DNA of 64,000 nucleotides from Clostridiales bacterium UBA1738 (GCA_002315735.1 DCIA01000003.1:6802-70801); one strand, 5' to 3'. Counted from the stretch's first letter, positions 35,006-44,450 are shown. Program-made: numbers and translations. Notes: generated by a model not told the origin, from the sequence alone.

Positions 35006-35851
35006 TTACCTCCGTTCTATAAGGTCAAGCAGTCTTTCAAGGTCACGATTGCCATAATATTCGATGACAATTTTACCTTTTTTTTCTGTCCCCGAAAGCA
35101 CAACTTTTGTTCCCAACTGTTGACGAAGTCTTTCGGAAATGCGGTCCATTTCTATTTTATATGCAGAGGAAACCTTTGATTTTTCCTTGTTTTTAGGCGC
35201 TTTTGAGAGTTCTTTTGCCAAAATTTCTGCTTGACGAACGTTTAGTCCTTCCTCGATAATTCTGTTTACAAAAAATTCTCTCACAACACCTTCGGGAAGC
35301 GTCAAAGCACATCTTGCGTGACCTTCTGAAATCTTGCCTTCTAAAAGTTTAGATTTAGTGTCCCCGTCTAGTGAAATTAAGCGGACAGAGTTTGCAATAG
35401 CACTACGGCTTTTGCCTACAATTTGGCTAATTTCCTCTTGTGTTAGGCTGTATTCGTCCATTAAAGCAAGATAACCTTCTGCTTCTTCAATAGGATTTAA
35501 GTCCTCACGCTGAATATTTTCAACCAATGCAATTTTTTTGACTTCCAAGTCGTCATATTCACGGATAATAACAGGAATTGTCTTTAAACCTGCTTTTTTT
35601 GCTGCACGCCAACGCCTTTCTCCTGCTACTATTGTATAGCCAAGGCCTGATTTTGTCACAATTATTGGCTGAATTAAACCATGTTCCTTTATTGACTCTG
35701 ATAAAGCGAGCAGTGCTTCTTCATCAAAGTTTTTTCTTGGCTGGTCCTTGTTTGGCATAACTTCGTTTAGGTTAACTTCGGTCACCCCAAGATTTTCGGT
35801 ATCTTCCGCAAAAAGTGCGTCAAGTCCTTTTCCTAAGCCTTTTTTTGCCAT
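35006..35851 (-). CDS. parB: Chromosome partitioning protein ParB (Spo0J)
   Basis: The 281-residue protein begins MAKKGLGKGLDALF, a typical ParB start, behind GAGGAG. The CTP-binding domain shows the GERRWRAAK box, the HTH is SQIVGKSRSAIANSVRL, and the dimer domain is at the C-terminus. ParB loads at parS as a CTP-dependent clamp and recruits SMC. The parA stop is 4 bases upstream. Two parS sites are nearby. Confidence 0.96.
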   Translation of the reverse strand: MAKKGLGKGLDALFAEDTENLGVTEVNLNEVMPNKDQPRKNFDEEALLALSESIKEHGLIQPIIVTKSGLGYTIVAGERRWRAAKKAGLKTIPVIIREYDDLEVKKIALVENIQREDLNPIEEAEGYLALMDEYSLTQEEISQIVGKSRSAIANSVRLISLDGDTKSKLLEGKISEGHARCALTLPEGVVREFFVNRIIEEGLNVRQAEILAKELSKAPKNKEKSKVSSAYKIEMDRISERLRQQLGTKVVLSGTEKKGKIVIEYYGNRDLERLLDLIERR

Positions 35852-35855
35852 TTTA

Positions 35856-36623
35856 TCACTCCTCGTTATTGGTAATAATTTCTCGTGCCAAAGCAAAATA
35901 ACTTTCAGCACCTTTTGATGTAATGTCATATTTTATGATAGGTTGTCCGTGACTTGGAGCCTCAGAAAGTCTGACATTTCTAGGTATCAAAGTTTTAAAA
36001 ACCTTATCATCAAAATGTGAGCGAACTTCATCTAATACTTGTCTTGATAGATTTGTTCTTTGGTCATACATAGTCCCTAATATTCCTTCTATTTCAAGGC
36101 TTTTATTAAGCGACTTTCTAATCGATTTTATTGAATTAATTAACTGTGATAGCCCCTCTAATGCGTAATATTCGCATTGAATCGGTATTAAAACGCTATC
36201 TGCTGCTGTCATTATATTAATTGTAAGCATACCAAGTGCAGGTGGTGCATCAATAATTATAAAATCATAATCATCAATTATTGGTTTAAGAGTATTTTTT
36301 AAGTAATTTTCTCTGTCTTTTTCCGATGCCAACTCTATTTCGGCTGCCGAGAGTTCAGGTAACGACGGCAAAATCGACAAATTATTCATAGAAGTTTTGA
36401 CAATAGCAGATTTTGTCTTAGAATTGTCAGCAAGACAGTCATATATAGATAATTCCAGTTTGTCTTTTCTTATGCCTACGCCGGAAGTTGCGTTTCCTTG
36501 GGGGTCGCAGTCCACCAAAAGAACTTTTTTCTTCTTATAAGCAAGGCAAGCAGAAAGGTTTACGGATGTCGTGGTCTTACCGACTCCGCCTTTTTGATTG
36601 ATTACGGCTATTATTTTCCCCAT
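35856..36623 (-). CDS. parA: Chromosome partitioning ATPase ParA (Soj)
   Basis: The 255-residue protein has the deviant Walker A NQKGGVGKTTTSVNL, Walker A' VLLVDCDPQGN and Walker B FIIIDAPPALG. I chose ATG 36623 behind AGGAAGG. The reading frame stays open upstream to 36701, but that part merely translates the parS palindrome and lacks a ribosome site. ParA works with ParB in origin segregation and modulates DnaA. Confidence 0.96.
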   Translation of the reverse strand: MGKIIAVINQKGGVGKTTTSVNLSACLAYKKKKVLLVDCDPQGNATSGVGIRKDKLELSIYDCLADNSKTKSAIVKTSMNNLSILPSLPELSAAEIELASEKDRENYLKNTLKPIIDDYDFIIIDAPPALGMLTINIMTAADSVLIPIQCEYYALEGLSQLINSIKSIRKSLNKSLEIEGILGTMYDQRTNLSRQVLDEVRSHFDDKVFKTLIPRNVRLSEAPSHGQPIIKYDITSKGAESYFALAREIITNNEE

Positions 36624-36684
36624 AAAGTTTACCTTCCTATTATATATTACTACTATATTATAGCACAAATTTTTAAAATGTAAA

Positions 36685-36700
36685 TGTTTCACGTGAAACA
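36685..36700. other. parS: parS site 1
   Basis: TGTTTCACGTGAAACA is the perfect 16-base parS consensus. It sits in the gap between divergent parA and the first germination gene, 62 bases from the parA start. Confidence 0.95.
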
Positions 36701-36781
36701 TTTTAAAAAAATTTGCATATTTTAATAAATATTTGGAAATAATAGTATAAAATTACTATAAAATAATGAAAGTGAAGGAAA

Positions 36782-38392
36782 ATGTTAAATTTAATTAAGA
36801 GAATTTTCCTGTTTGATGCAAGTCTACAAGAAAATAAGTTTGATTTTAACTTGACTGATAGTAAAAATGGCACAGAAAACAGTGCTACTGTAAAAAAAGA
36901 AGTAAAAATATCAAAAAAAATAAAAGATAATAAAACATATATAGAAAGTAGATTTAGTGTCCCAAAAAATAATGATGTTGTAATCAAAGAGTTAAAAATT
37001 AAAGGGGACACAAAAGCCTTTGTGTTATTTTATGATGGTATGTGTGATGGCGACCAAATAAACGAGGGAATTATTAAGCCATTGCTTGAAATACCGCTTT
37101 TTGAAGAAAAAAAGCATAAATTTAATAAAGATGTGATCTTGAATTCATTAATCGTCCATAATCAAGTAAGTGAAAAGGACAATTTTGATGATATTATTGA
37201 TGATGTAAACTTTGGTTCTTGTGCGTTGTTTGTCGATGGTATAAATGTTGCTTTTTCGATGGATGTCAAGGATTGGCCGCATAGGAGCGTTGAAAAAGCC
37301 GAAAATGAACAGTCAATATATGGCCCGCAAGAAGCTTTTGCTGATATGCTTCGTGGAAATTCGGCGCAGGTCAGAAAAATTCTTAAAACAGAGTCTGTTA
37401 TTTGTGAAAAAATCACTGTCGGAAAGGTTTCCAAGACTCGCGGAGTTATAATGTATATTGACGGTGTGGCAAATAAATCGCTAATAGATGAAGTGAAACG
37501 GCGAATTGACGGAATTTCTACCGATTATATTTTTTCTGTTGAAGAGATATCTATGTATATAGAGGAAAATCCGTTTATGATCACCGGACATATTTTAGCA
37601 ACCGAAAGACCTGACAGAGTTGCCAGAATGCTTGCTGATGGCAGAGTTGGAGTTATTTTAAACGGTAGCCCAAGAGCTTTGATTTTACCTACAAATGCAT
37701 ATGAACTATTACACTCGGCTTCGGATGCGTATTTAAGATTTGATTTTGCAAATATGTCCAGAATTTTAAGGCTTGTTGCAACGGGAATTTCTGTGCTGCT
37801 TCCTGGGCTATTTCTTGCAATAACACTATTTCACGAAGAGATGCTTCCAACATATTTATTATATGCAATAAGTGCATCAAGGCAAAATGTACCTTTTCCG
37901 AGCCTTGTAGAACTTTTGCTTATGGATTTTTCTTTTGAAATGATAAGGGAAGCAGGACTTAGAATGCCAAATCCTATTGGCTCAGTGCTTGGAATTGTAG
38001 GCGGACTTATTTTAGGACAGGCTGCGGTTAGCGCAAAGATTGTCAGCCCCATAATGATAATTGTTATAGCAATTACAGGCATTGGTTCATTCGCAACGGC
38101 TGACTATTCGCTTAGTTGGAGTTATCGAATTTTAAAATTTCTGTTTGTGATTAGTGGTGCAATGTTTGGATTTTTAGGCATTGCACTTGGAATCTTTACC
38201 TATTCAATGGTTATTGCGGGCAGTAAAAGCTTTGGAGTACCTTTTTTATCTCCCGGCCCAAGCAAATCGTTGGTTTTTGGGTCTTTATTTGTCCCACCTA
38301 TATGGAAAACAGAAAAACGGCACGAGTTTTTAAAACCTATTAGAAGGTTTAAACAACCAAAAATAAGCAAAAAATGGAGATATGAAGACTAA
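36782..38392 (+). CDS. GerA-family spore germination receptor A subunit
   Basis: The 536-residue protein has an N-terminal soluble domain (to about 290), several membrane helices (about 310-480) including MPNPIGSVLGIVGGLILGQAAV, and a basic C-terminal tail. It is the A subunit of a nutrient-sensing GerABC receptor in the inner spore membrane, or possibly SpoVAF, which is similar; the B and C genes that follow favour the receptor. It leads a four-gene operon. Confidence 0.93.
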   Translation: MLNLIKRIFLFDASLQENKFDFNLTDSKNGTENSATVKKEVKISKKIKDNKTYIESRFSVPKNNDVVIKELKIKGDTKAFVLFYDGMCDGDQINEGIIKPLLEIPLFEEKKHKFNKDVILNSLIVHNQVSEKDNFDDIIDDVNFGSCALFVDGINVAFSMDVKDWPHRSVEKAENEQSIYGPQEAFADMLRGNSAQVRKILKTESVICEKITVGKVSKTRGVIMYIDGVANKSLIDEVKRRIDGISTDYIFSVEEISMYIEENPFMITGHILATERPDRVARMLADGRVGVILNGSPRALILPTNAYELLHSASDAYLRFDFANMSRILRLVATGISVLLPGLFLAITLFHEEMLPTYLLYAISASRQNVPFPSLVELLLMDFSFEMIREAGLRMPNPIGSVLGIVGGLILGQAAVSAKIVSPIMIIVIAITGIGSFATADYSLSWSYRILKFLFVISGAMFGFLGIALGIFTYSMVIAGSKSFGVPFLSPGPSKSLVFGSLFVPPIWKTEKRHEFLKPIRRFKQPKISKKWRYED

Positions 38393-38394
38393 AA

Positions 38395-38410
38395 TGTTTC
38401 ACGTGAAACA
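38395..38410. other. parS: parS site 2
   Basis: This is a second perfect TGTTTCACGTGAAACA, placed exactly between the A- and B-subunit genes of the germination operon, in the spacer before the B gene ribosome site. Confidence 0.95.
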
Positions 38411-38431
38411 TTTATGAGGGAAGAGGTAGAT

Positions 38432-39505
38432 ATGAGTATTAATAAAAGAGATTTAACGATGCTAATGTCAAACTTAATAATAGTAAAATTTATATTTACA
38501 TTCCCAAGGAATTTATTTGAGGAAAGCGGCAACAGTGCTTTTATAACATCTGTTTTTATGTCCCTAACTGCTTTTATGCTTGTGTGGCTTTCCTTTTACG
38601 CATATAGGGATTGCGGAAACAGAAGTGTTCTTGAACTTAGCGAGATATTCGGTGGCAGAACTTTAAAAATAGTGGTGTCACTTTTAGTTTCGTTTGTTTT
38701 AATTGCTAATTTCACAAGCGAACTCAGAAATTTTTTGGAGTCGGTAAAGATTGTATTACTGCCTAAAACGGACATCGAAATACTAATGATACTCCTTGCA
38801 ATAGCAATTATCATAGGTGCAAAAAAGGGAATATTTCCGATAAGCACAATAAATGGTATTTTATTTCCTATTTGTCTTTTGTTTTTGGGGATAATCTGTG
38901 TTTCTCTTATAAATAACTATGACATAAATAATTTGTTTCCGATATTTGGCAAGGGTGTAGACAAAATACTTTTAGGGACAGTAAAAGACATATCTTGTTT
39001 TTCGGACGTTTTGGTATTAAATATATTGTTGCCGTACTCAGAAGATATAGAAGCGGCAAAGAGTGGTTCTTTAAAGGCAGTTATTATTGGTGGTGCTACG
39101 CTGTTTTTTATTACTCTTTGTTATGGGCTTTCCTATCCATATCCGAGATCGGAAGAATTTTTATTGCCGATTTATCAATTATCAAGAATGATTAAGGCGG
39201 GCGAATATTTCCAAAGATTTGAGGCGTTTTTTGAGTTTATTTGGACAATTACAGAACTAATTTATGCTGAAATATACCTGTTTGTCATAGCAGAAGTGTT
39301 AGCGGAAGGATTTTCTGTTAAACGAAAGGAAATGCTTTTATATCCTATTGCATCGATATGCATTTTGTTAACATTAGAGCCTACATCTGTCGTTGATGTT
39401 TTAAATTTTTCAAAGATACTGGGATATTTTGTCTCGCCTGTTGCTTTTTTATTACCTATAATTGTTCCCCTAATATATAAAACGAAGGAGAGGGACATAA
39501 AATGA
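38432..39505 (+). CDS. GerA-family spore germination receptor B subunit (endospore germination permease)
   Basis: The 357-residue protein has about ten membrane helices and the amino-acid-permease-like fold of GerAB proteins, the part that senses germinants. I chose ATG 38432 behind GAGGTAGAT; an ATG at 38414 sits next to the parS site without a ribosome site. It overlaps the C-subunit gene by 4 bases. Confidence 0.92.
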   Translation: MSINKRDLTMLMSNLIIVKFIFTFPRNLFEESGNSAFITSVFMSLTAFMLVWLSFYAYRDCGNRSVLELSEIFGGRTLKIVVSLLVSFVLIANFTSELRNFLESVKIVLLPKTDIEILMILLAIAIIIGAKKGIFPISTINGILFPICLLFLGIICVSLINNYDINNLFPIFGKGVDKILLGTVKDISCFSDVLVLNILLPYSEDIEAAKSGSLKAVIIGGATLFFITLCYGLSYPYPRSEEFLLPIYQLSRMIKAGEYFQRFEAFFEFIWTITELIYAEIYLFVIAEVLAEGFSVKRKEMLLYPIASICILLTLEPTSVVDVLNFSKILGYFVSPVAFLLPIIVPLIYKTKERDIK

Positions 39506-40728
39506 AAAAGAGTTTGATGTGTACGAGTTTAATTTTGATGTTTTTACTCACATCTTGCAACGATGCGGTTGAACCTGAGGCACTGGGGTATGTTGTTGCC
39601 ATTGGTATAGATAAAGCAAGTGATAATCAAGATGGGTACAATATAACTATTCAATATGCAAATCCAAATAAAATTAGTGGCGGCTCAGAAGAGTCGGGCG
39701 GAAAAGGCGGTAGCGAAAGCATTAATAATATTATGGTAGAAGCATCAGGGATATACTCTGCTATTAATATTGCAAACCATATTATAAGTAAAAAATTTGT
39801 TTTGTCGCACACAAAACTCATAGTGTTTTCGGATGAAATAGCAAAGAGCGGGATAGAGAATTTTTTGGAAGCAATAGGCAGAAGCAGCGATATAAGGCCA
39901 AATACTTATTTGGCGGTTAGTAAGGGTAGTGCAGAAGAATTTTTAAAAGCAGTTAATCCTGAAAGCGAGGTTAATCCTGTAAGATACTATACAATGATAT
40001 TTGAGAATGATTATTCGGGATTTATCCCGCAGCAGCAAAGTAGGGATTTTTATTTTTATTATGACAGTTTGGAAAAGGATGTAGTAATGCCGCTTTGCTC
40101 GGTGAAAAAAGAAGAAAAGGGCAATAAAGAGGAAAACTTTGAAGGCTATCAAATAGGACAGGAAAATTATGTTGCAGGTCAAATCAACACAAAGAGTGAA
40201 GAAACGCAAGTTTTAGGCTCTGCTGTTTTTGACGGGGACATAAAAGTTTCGGAGTTATCCGATGTTGATACAGAAATTTTGAATATGCTTATGGGAAAAT
40301 ATAAAAGTAGTTATGTGTCCTATAAATTTTCAAAAACGCCGGATACTCCTATAACTGTTCTGGAGGAGCAAAAAAGAAAGCCCAAAATTAAGGTTAAAAT
40401 AGGCAAAGAGGGAATAAAAGCAGATATAAAAGTATTTTTAGAGGCTGATTTTTCATCAGGAACGGCAAGAGAGATCGTAGAAAATCACTTGGACGAATTT
40501 ACAGATGAGGCAGCAGAAGAAATAAAGCTTAAAATCTTGGAAGTTTTAGAAAAAACAAAAGAATTAAATCTTGATTTAGTAGGTTTTGGAAGTTTTGCAA
40601 AGCGAAATTTCCTCACACTGAAAGATTTTGAAGATTTTAAGTGGAAAGAAAAGTATAAAAATATTGAGTTTGATGTATCTGTTGTATTTGAAATTAAAAG
40701 AACAGGTCTAATAGTTAGGAGTGAATAA
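39502..40728 (+). CDS. Ger(x)C-family spore germination lipoprotein
   Basis: The 408-residue protein has a lipoprotein signal (MKKSLMCTSLILMFLLTSC, Cys19 as lipid anchor) and three GerC domains; GYVVAIGIDKA is the family start motif. It is the C subunit of the receptor. Its last codons overlap a small downstream gene. Confidence 0.93.
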   Translation: MKKSLMCTSLILMFLLTSCNDAVEPEALGYVVAIGIDKASDNQDGYNITIQYANPNKISGGSEESGGKGGSESINNIMVEASGIYSAINIANHIISKKFVLSHTKLIVFSDEIAKSGIENFLEAIGRSSDIRPNTYLAVSKGSAEEFLKAVNPESEVNPVRYYTMIFENDYSGFIPQQQSRDFYFYYDSLEKDVVMPLCSVKKEEKGNKEENFEGYQIGQENYVAGQINTKSEETQVLGSAVFDGDIKVSELSDVDTEILNMLMGKYKSSYVSYKFSKTPDTPITVLEEQKRKPKIKVKIGKEGIKADIKVFLEADFSSGTAREIVENHLDEFTDEAAEEIKLKILEVLEKTKELNLDLVGFGSFAKRNFLTLKDFEDFKWKEKYKNIEFDVSVVFEIKRTGLIVRSE

Positions 40729-40897
40729 TATTATAGCGCTTATTTCTCTTTTGGTGGCATCGGTTTCGATTAAAACGATATCATATGCGATATGGGAGTT
40801 TAGAAATAAAAATAAACTTGCAGGATTTTTTGTTTTATTTTTGGTTTTAAGTGTAATATTTTTGACTATAAGATATATAAATAATGTTTTGACTTGA
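40721..40897 (+). CDS. Small two-helix membrane protein at the end of the ger operon (D-subunit-like)
   Basis: The 58-residue protein has two hydrophobic helices (ALISLLVASVSIKTI and GFFVLFLVLSVIFLTI) joined by a short basic loop WEFRNKNK. Small two-helix D subunits are known next to ger operons in Bacillus, and this fits in size, topology and place. The start is odd. GTG 40721 abuts AGGA with no spacing and overlaps the C gene; an ATT 9 bases on has better spacing but is a rare start. The rnpB -35 box overlaps its stop codon. Confidence 0.6.
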   Translation: MNNIIALISLLVASVSIKTISYAIWEFRNKNKLAGFFVLFLVLSVIFLTIRYINNVLT

Positions 40898-40922
40898 CAA
40901 AATATATAATTTTAACTATAAT
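40894..40922 (+). promoter_or_regulatory. rnpB promoter
   Basis: A full consensus TTGACA (40894-40899) and TATAAT (40917-40922) have a 17-base spacer, ending 7 bases before the RNA start. Confidence 0.9.
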
Positions 40923-40929
40923 TTTAATT

Positions 40930-41256
40930 GAGTAAGTCAGACGGTTGCGGGCATATTATATGCGTGAGGAAAGTCCGGGCTCCAAAAAGCAGGATGCCGG
41001 CTAACGACCGGTGGAGGCGACTCCAAGGATAGTGCAACAGAAAATAAACGCCGATTTATCGGTAAGTGTGGAAATGTGAGGTAAGAGCTCACAGGGGAGA
41101 GGGTAACCAAATCCCCGTGTAAACCCCATCCGGAGCAACATCGACTGTGCGATACGGCCTGCTCGGCATAGCACGAATGATGGCTTGAACAACAGGGTAA
41201 CCCGTTGTCACAGATAGATAACCGTCCAAGACAGAACCCGGCTTATAGATTTGCTC
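40930..41256 (+). ncRNA. rnpB: RNase P RNA (bacterial class A)
   Basis: This is the catalytic RNA of RNase P. The conserved core elements GAGGAAAGTCCGGGCT near the 5' end and ACAGAACCCGGCTTATAG near the 3' end are present, and the ends pair as helix P1 (GAGTAAGTC with GATTTGCTC). The length of 327 bases is typical. Its protein partner rnpA is at 12333-12668. Confidence 0.97.
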
Positions 41257-41270
41257 AAAAATGAAAAAAA

Positions 41271-41302
41271 CCCGTTGACATACAGTCAGCGGGAATTTTT
41301 TT
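41271..41302. terminator. rnpB terminator, shared with deoR-like gene end
   Basis: CCCGTTGAC-ATACA-GTCAGCGGG followed by TTTTTTT. The left A-run allows it to serve the converging regulator gene as well. Confidence 0.85.
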
Positions 41303-42068
41303 ATAATACTTCAATTAAATTTATATCGTGCTTTTCTAAGCAAGATTTCCAATCGTCCGTCATTTTTTCATCGGTGATGACGATATCAAGCCTTGAAAAG
41401 TCGCTAATTACAGGAACACCAATTTTGCCAATTTTTGTATGGTCGCATAGGAAAATTGCCGATTCAGAGCAGTCTATCATTGCTTTTTTTATTTCTGCTT
41501 CTGCCTCATTTGATTCGGTAAGACCACGCATTAAGGTTGCTCCACGACAGGAGAAAAATACCTTGTTTGCAAAGTAGTGCTCACGGATTGTAGATTCCAC
41601 GATTCTGCCAACATAGGACATATTTTTCTGTGTCAAAAGACCGCCGGTTGAGATTGCACGGATATTTTCAGAATGTGCAAGTTCTGTCATAATTCGCTCG
41701 GAATTAGTGATAACGGTGATGCTTTTTTTGTCCTTAATATTTCTGGCTATGTGAAGGCTTGATGTTGATGCATCAAGAAAAATAGTTTCGCCGTCCTTTA
41801 TTAAGGAGGCGGCACGCTTTCCGATTCTTTGTTTCCCTTCAAAATTTATAACGTCACGGTCTTCAACGGAAATTTCAGTTTCAGAACCACAAGAAAGCGT
41901 AGCACCGCCATAAGTACGAACCAAAACGCCTTGTCTTTCAAGCCTTTCAAGGTCGCCTCTTATAGTTTCGGTAGTTACATCAAATTTTTTGGCAAGTTCC
42001 AAAACCAAAACACTTTTTTCTTTTAAGATAATTTCTTCGATTTTATTTCTTCTTTCAACTGCAAGCAT
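41301..42068 (-). CDS. DeoR-family sugar-metabolism regulator
   Basis: The 255-residue protein has an N-terminal HTH (MLAVERRNKIEEIILKEK, ELAKKFDVTTETIRGDL) and a C-terminal phosphosugar-sensing DeoRC domain (IFLDASTSS, VITNS, LCDHTKIG). It follows nfnB by 21 bases on the same strand, so it likely shares that transcript. The PTS genes begin within 2.5 kb on the other strand, a possible target, but no operator could be identified. Confidence 0.92.
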   Translation of the reverse strand: MLAVERRNKIEEIILKEKSVLVLELAKKFDVTTETIRGDLERLERQGVLVRTYGGATLSCGSETEISVEDRDVINFEGKQRIGKRAASLIKDGETIFLDASTSSLHIARNIKDKKSITVITNSERIMTELAHSENIRAISTGGLLTQKNMSYVGRIVESTIREHYFANKVFFSCRGATLMRGLTESNEAEAEIKKAMIDCSESAIFLCDHTKIGKIGVPVISDFSRLDIVITDEKMTDDWKSCLEKHDINLIEVL

Positions 42069-42089
42069 AAAATAACGAAGCCTTTCTTT

Positions 42090-43478
42090 TTATTTATTTT
42101 CAATATCTTTCATAATAGCATCAGCGGCTGCTTTTCCTGCACCCATTGCAAGAATAACTGTTGCAGCACCTGTAACGGCGTCGCCGCCTGCATAAATTTT
42201 AGCACGTGATGTAAGACCTGTTTCTTCATCTGCAATAATTCCGCCCCAACTTTCAGTTTCAAGACCTTCTGTTGTGGATTTAATCAGCGGATTAGGGCTT
42301 GTGCCAAGTGCCATAATTACGCAGTCAAGGTCGATTACGAATTCACTGTTTGGCTTTATTTGCGGTCTTCTTCTGCCCGAACTATCAGGCTCACCAAGTT
42401 CCATTTCAACGCATTTTACACCACCTACGAAGCCGTTTTCGTCCGATAAAATTTCGGTAGGATTTGTCAAAAGTTTAAAGATAATGCCTTCTTCCTTTGC
42501 GTGTTCAACCTCTTCTAAACGTGCAGGAAGTTCTGCCTCACTACGACGATAGATAATATATACTTCATCAGCACCAAGACGCTTTGCACATCTTGCGGCG
42601 TCCATTGCGACATTTCCGCCACCGACAACAGCAACTTTTTTGCTGTTTTTGATTGGTGTTTTTGAGTCCTCTTTGTATGCTTTCATTAGATTAACACGAG
42701 TTAAAAATTCATTTGCAGAATAAACTCCGTTTAAGTTTTCGCCGGGGATTTCCATAAACTTTGGAAGACCGGCACCTGAGCCTATGAAAACTGCTTCAAA
42801 GCCGTCGTCTAGAAGTTCATCAATAGATAAAACTTTTCCTATTACCATATTAGTTTCAACCTTAACGCCGAGGTCTATCAGAGTGTCAATTTCCTTTTGT
42901 ACGATTGATTTCGGAAGACGAAATTCCGGTATGCCGTAAACTAAAACGCCGCCGGCAAGATGAAGTGCCTCAAAAATAGTTACTTCGTAGCCCTTTTTAG
43001 CAAGGTCGCCGGCACAAGTAAGCCCTGATGGGCCGGAGCCGATAACTGCAACTTTATGACCGTTTGGAGTAGGCTTTTGTGGTTTTTCGGTCACATTTTT
43101 GTTGTGCCAATCGGCAACAAATCTTTCCAAACGACCAATACCAACGCTTTCGCCTTTAATTCCACGCACGCACTTGCTTTCGCATTGGCGTTCTTGTGGG
43201 CAAACTCTGCCGCAAACGGCAGGGAGAGAACTTGAAAGGGAAATAATTTGGTATGCTTTTTCAAAATTTCCTTCTGAAACTTCCTTAATAAATTCAGGGA
43301 TATGAATTTTTACGGGACAACCACTTACGCAAGGCATATTTTTGCAGTTAAGACAACGCTTTGCCTCGTCTATTGCAGTTTCTTCGGAATATCCCAAAGC
43401 AACTTCGTCAAAATTTTTGTTTCTTATATCAGGTGCCTGAGTAGGCATAGGATTTTTGTTTGGTGACATATTAGGCAT
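42090..43478 (-). CDS. nfnB: NfnB: NADPH-dependent ferredoxin:NAD+ oxidoreductase large subunit (GltD-like)
   Basis: The 462-residue protein has two N-terminal cluster motifs (CLNCKNMPCVSGCP and CGRVCPQERQCESKC), then an FAD site GSGPSGLTCAGDLAK and an NADPH site GGGNVAMDAARC. The fold is shared with glutamate synthase small subunits. The adjacent NfnA-like gene and the absence of gltB point to NfnAB, which balances NADH, NADPH and ferredoxin by electron bifurcation. It starts one base after the nfnA stop (ribosome site AGGAGG within the nfnA end). Confidence 0.92.
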   Translation of the reverse strand: MPNMSPNKNPMPTQAPDIRNKNFDEVALGYSEETAIDEAKRCLNCKNMPCVSGCPVKIHIPEFIKEVSEGNFEKAYQIISLSSSLPAVCGRVCPQERQCESKCVRGIKGESVGIGRLERFVADWHNKNVTEKPQKPTPNGHKVAVIGSGPSGLTCAGDLAKKGYEVTIFEALHLAGGVLVYGIPEFRLPKSIVQKEIDTLIDLGVKVETNMVIGKVLSIDELLDDGFEAVFIGSGAGLPKFMEIPGENLNGVYSANEFLTRVNLMKAYKEDSKTPIKNSKKVAVVGGGNVAMDAARCAKRLGADEVYIIYRRSEAELPARLEEVEHAKEEGIIFKLLTNPTEILSDENGFVGGVKCVEMELGEPDSSGRRRPQIKPNSEFVIDLDCVIMALGTSPNPLIKSTTEGLETESWGGIIADEETGLTSRAKIYAGGDAVTGAATVILAMGAGKAAADAIMKDIENK

Positions 43479-43479
43479 A

Positions 43480-44322
43480 TTATTCTACCTCCTTGTTAAA
43501 GAGATTGCAAGTTTCTTCGTGTGCGTGGCGTTCAAAAGGCTTATACATTGAAGAACGCTTCATAGCCTCATCGAAATCAACTTCGTGACCGTCAAAATCA
43601 GGGCCGTCAACACAGGCAAATTTAAGTTTTCCACCGACAGTAAGTCTGCAACCACCACACATACCTGTGCCGTCAATCATAATAGGATTCATACTGACAG
43701 TGGTTTTTATGCCATATTCTTTTGTTAAAAGACAAACGAATTTCATCATAATCACAGGGCCGATAACGATAACTTCGTCATATTTATTACCGTTTTCGAT
43801 AAGAGCCTTTAAAGCATCGGTAACAAGCCCTTTTTCGCCATAACTTCCGTCATCGGTCATAATAACCATTTTGTCGGAAACATCCCCAAATTCCTTTTCT
43901 AAAATAACAAGGTCATGATTTCTAAAACCTACAACCGAGTGAACTTCTGCGCCAAGTTCGTGTAGTTTTTTTGCGACGGGATATGCGATTGCACAGCCAA
44001 CGCCACCGCCGACAACAGCAACTTTTTTAAGATTTGTAAGGTCTGACGGTTTACCGAGAGGGCCTACAAAATCGGCAATAAAATCGCCTTCATTTTTATG
44101 ATTTAACTCTTCTGTTGTAGCACCGACAATTTGGAAAATTATGGAAACAGTTCCGTTTTCACGGTCGAAATCTGCAATAGTAAGCGGAATTCTCTCGCCG
44201 TCCTCCGAAACTCTTAAAATAATAAATTGCCCCGGTTCAGCCTTTTTAGCAACAGCAGGAGCCAAAATATCCATTTTTGTTACAGTTGGATTTAAAACTT
44301 CTTTTTTAATGATTTTATTCAT
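43480..44322 (-). CDS. nfnA: NfnA: ferredoxin-NAD+ oxidoreductase small subunit
   Basis: The 280-residue protein has an FAD-binding domain with the RxxS/T-type motif (GERIPLTIADF), an NAD domain (VGGGVGCAIAYPVAKKL) and a [2Fe-2S] motif with DGTGMCGGCRLTVGG, plus FACVDGPDFDGHEVD. It pairs with NfnB. It is first in nfnA-nfnB-deoR. Confidence 0.92.
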   Translation of the reverse strand: MNKIIKKEVLNPTVTKMDILAPAVAKKAEPGQFIILRVSEDGERIPLTIADFDRENGTVSIIFQIVGATTEELNHKNEGDFIADFVGPLGKPSDLTNLKKVAVVGGGVGCAIAYPVAKKLHELGAEVHSVVGFRNHDLVILEKEFGDVSDKMVIMTDDGSYGEKGLVTDALKALIENGNKYDEVIVIGPVIMMKFVCLLTKEYGIKTTVSMNPIMIDGTGMCGGCRLTVGGKLKFACVDGPDFDGHEVDFDEAMKRSSMYKPFERHAHEETCNLFNKEVE

Positions 44323-44412
44323 GAAAAAAACCTTCCTTTTAGGTATATAGAACTATTATAACCACTTTTTTTTTATTTGTCAATTTATTGGGATAAAGAA
44401 ATTAAAAACAGA

Positions 44413-44418
44413 TATAAT
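44413..44418 (+). promoter_or_regulatory. -10 element of the ptsH-ptsI-crr operon
   Basis: A consensus TATAAT lies 33 bases before ptsH. The upstream -35-like TTGGGA has a 19-base spacing, which is weak. Confidence 0.4.
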
Positions 44419-44450
44419 AAATATAAGAAAAAAAGGAAAGGACAAGAAAA

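Noticed and set aside
36624..36701. N-terminal extension of parA starting MFHVKH
   Set aside because: It is the translation of the parS palindrome; a good ribosome site precedes ATG 36623.
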